Shown here: one piece after another, positions 62,852 through 64,000 of the stretch
How the letters are laid out: the number at the start of each line of letters is the position of its first letter
Position numbering within the stretch: position 1 is the stretch's first letter
NCBI RefSeq assembly: GCF_034676725.1
Contig: NZ_JAUCBR010000004.1
Location: 2,247,501-2,311,500 of the forward strand
DNA from: Denitromonas sp.
GTDB taxonomy: Bacteria; Pseudomonadota; Gammaproteobacteria; Burkholderiales; Rhodocyclaceae
Direction of reading: 5' to 3'
DNA: 64,000 bases
Position numbers and translations under genes: made by a program
The notes under the pieces: model-generated
Databases searched by the model: none
Told to the model about the DNA's origin: nothing
The model's input: only the letters and a program-made list of their open reading frames with translations

Positions 62852-64000
62852 TTACGAATCTGAGACTTTGGGTTGCCGGGTTGGGTTCCGTCTTTTTTGC
62901 TGCAGCAGCTGCGCGTAGCGTCTTTTTTCGTCCGGACTCAGCTCGCCGGCGCGGGCGGCGAGGCGGGTGAATTCGTCGTCCAGGGCCTTGGCGTGCAGGG
63001 CGTGGACGGTGTCGTGAAAGACGGTTTCGATGACGCTTTCGTCGATCACGTCGGTCTGTTCGGCGCACATGCGCGTCAGGGTGGCGGCGTGCGGGCTGTT
63101 GCGAAAGTGCTCCAGTAAGGTGCCCAGGGCGCTCTGGCTGCCCAGGTCGCCGACGCTGACCGCATCGATGATGGCGATCAGCGCGCGGCCCTCGTCGCTG
63201 CCGCTGGGGATCAGGTCGACCGGCAGGCGCGCCGCCCAGGCCGGGTGGTCGAGGATGATGCGCAGCAGGTTGGCCTCGAGCGGCCGTGGCTGGTGGCGCG
63301 GGCCGCGCGCGGCGGGCGGTCCGGCGTCGTCGCGGCGACCCTTGCCCTTGCGCCACGGTTCGCCGTCGCGGCGGGCCATCGGCGGAGCGGGCGGCGCCTT
63401 CAGGCCCCAGGCCTGCATCAACTCGCGTTCGTCGAGCGCGCAGCGCTTGGCAACCGCCTTGACGACCTGCAGCTTGAGGATGCCGGCGCCGATGCGCAGC
63501 ACCAGCGGCTTGGCTTCATGCGCGTAGCGGGCGCGCCCCTCGGCGCTGTTCAGATCGGCCTCGCGGGCCAGTTCGCCGAGCAGGAACTCGGTCAGCGGGG
63601 TGGCGTTGGCGACCTGTTCGGAGAAGGCCTCGGCGCCGTGCTCGCGCACATAGGTGTCGGGGTCGTGCGGGTCGGGCAGGAACAGGAAGGCGACCTGCTT
63701 GACGTCGCTGAGCGTCTCGAGCGCCGCTTCCAGCCCGCGCCAGGCGGCCTTGCGACCGGCCGCGTCGCCGTCGAAGCAGAACACCACGCGGTCGGCGTGG
63801 CGAAAGAGCTTCTGGATATGCGTGGCGGTGGTGGCGGTGCCCAGCGTGGCCACTGCATTGGGGACGCCGTGCTGGGCCAGCGCGACGACGTCCATGTAAC
63901 CCTCGACCACGATCACCGTGTTGCTGGCGCGGATCGACTGCCGGGCCTGGAACAGGCCGTAGAGTTCCCGCCCCTTCTCGAACAGCGGGGTTTCGGGAGA
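62852..64000 (-). CDS. dnaG: DNA primase DnaG (C-terminal 382 residues; start beyond right edge)
   Basis: The reading frame is open to the window edge, so the N-terminal zinc-binding domain and the start are missing. What is present begins SPETPLFEKGRELYGLF, followed by the Toprim core: VVEGYMDVVALAQHG with the catalytic Glu, ATLGTATTATHIQKLFR, and FCFDGDAAGRKAAWRG with the metal-binding aspartates. A Gly/Arg-rich linker (about 195 residues from the stop) leads to the C-terminal helicase-interaction domain that binds DnaB. DnaG makes RNA primers at the replication fork. rpoD follows after 47 bases. Confidence 0.97.
   Translation of the reverse strand, partial: SPETPLFEKGRELYGLFQARQSIRASNTVIVVEGYMDVVALAQHGVPNAVATLGTATTATHIQKLFRHADRVVFCFDGDAAGRKAAWRGLEAALETLSDVKQVAFLFLPDPHDPDTYVREHGAEAFSEQVANATPLTEFLLGELAREADLNSAEGRARYAHEAKPLVLRIGAGILKLQVVKAVAKRCALDERELMQAWGLKAPPAPPMARRDGEPWRKGKGRRDDAGPPAARGPRHQPRPLEANLLRIILDHPAWAARLPVDLIPSGSDEGRALIAIIDAVSVGDLGSQSALGTLLEHFRNSPHAATLTRMCAEQTDVIDESVIETVFHDTVHALHAKALDDEFTRLAARAGELSPDEKRRYAQLLQQKRRNPTRQPKVSDS

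Overview
The window is a GC-rich (roughly two thirds G+C), gene-dense piece of chromosome from a betaproteobacterium. The mix of PilS/PilR, a PP0621-type protein, GTP-type PEP carboxykinase, MaeB, an rpoD-tRNA-dnaG neighbourhood and many c-di-GMP proteins fits the Azoarcus/Thauera/Denitromonas side of the Rhodocyclales. That placement is an inference from gene content and codon use; no 16S rRNA is present. Most genes are ordinary housekeeping or signalling genes packed in overlapping operons. I see no prophage and no CRISPR array.

Layout. 1-2606: methylthioribose-1-phosphate isomerase (mtnA) coupled to a fuculose-aldolase-like gene cut by the left edge, divergent from a YbdL-type methionine aminotransferase. 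2674-6987: PP0621 protein, pilS-pilR, ampD and a BON-LysM protein. 7126-16241: lytic transglycosylase behind a strong promoter and long leader, an aminotransferase, pckG and maeB facing away from each other, a patatin and a PBP7-type peptidase. 16256-18106: IclR regulator divergent from a hydroxypyruvate-reductase-like gene. 18310-25647: ten-gene Mrp-like cation/proton antiporter operon of unusual composition. 25762-28171: pseudouridine synthase with two S4 domains, then REP-like palindromes and an IS110-family element with a structured leader. 28182-33266: MacAB-like efflux genes with a separate ATPase and two permeases, plus a J-domain-like membrane protein. 33306-35033: glnS.

35249-44769 is the most system-like block: two tandem TonB-dependent receptors, a YfiR-family periplasmic protein, a hybrid histidine kinase with a periplasmic sensor region, and a REC-PAS-GGDEF-EAL protein whose GGDEF site is degenerate. 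It looks like an outer-membrane-to-c-di-GMP signalling operon. 44854-46184 holds an ECF sigma factor with its zinc anti-sigma and divergent crcB. 46570-53552: hrpA (frameshifted), EI24 protein, CinA-like protein, a 42-bp direct repeat, a YgjP-type metallopeptidase and gloA. 53563-60529 (minus strand) is a second c-di-GMP module: GGDEF-EAL, REC-HD-GYP (frameshifted) and a hybrid kinase whose start codon is preceded by an 18-base homopolymer. 60684-64000: tRNA-Ile(CAU), rpoD and the start-less end of dnaG.

The two broken genes deserve attention together. hrpA and the REC-HD-GYP gene each carry one extra T in the same palindromic octamer (GGTCGACC read as GGTTCGACC), which points to a motif-specific sequencing error or a mutational hot spot rather than independent decay.
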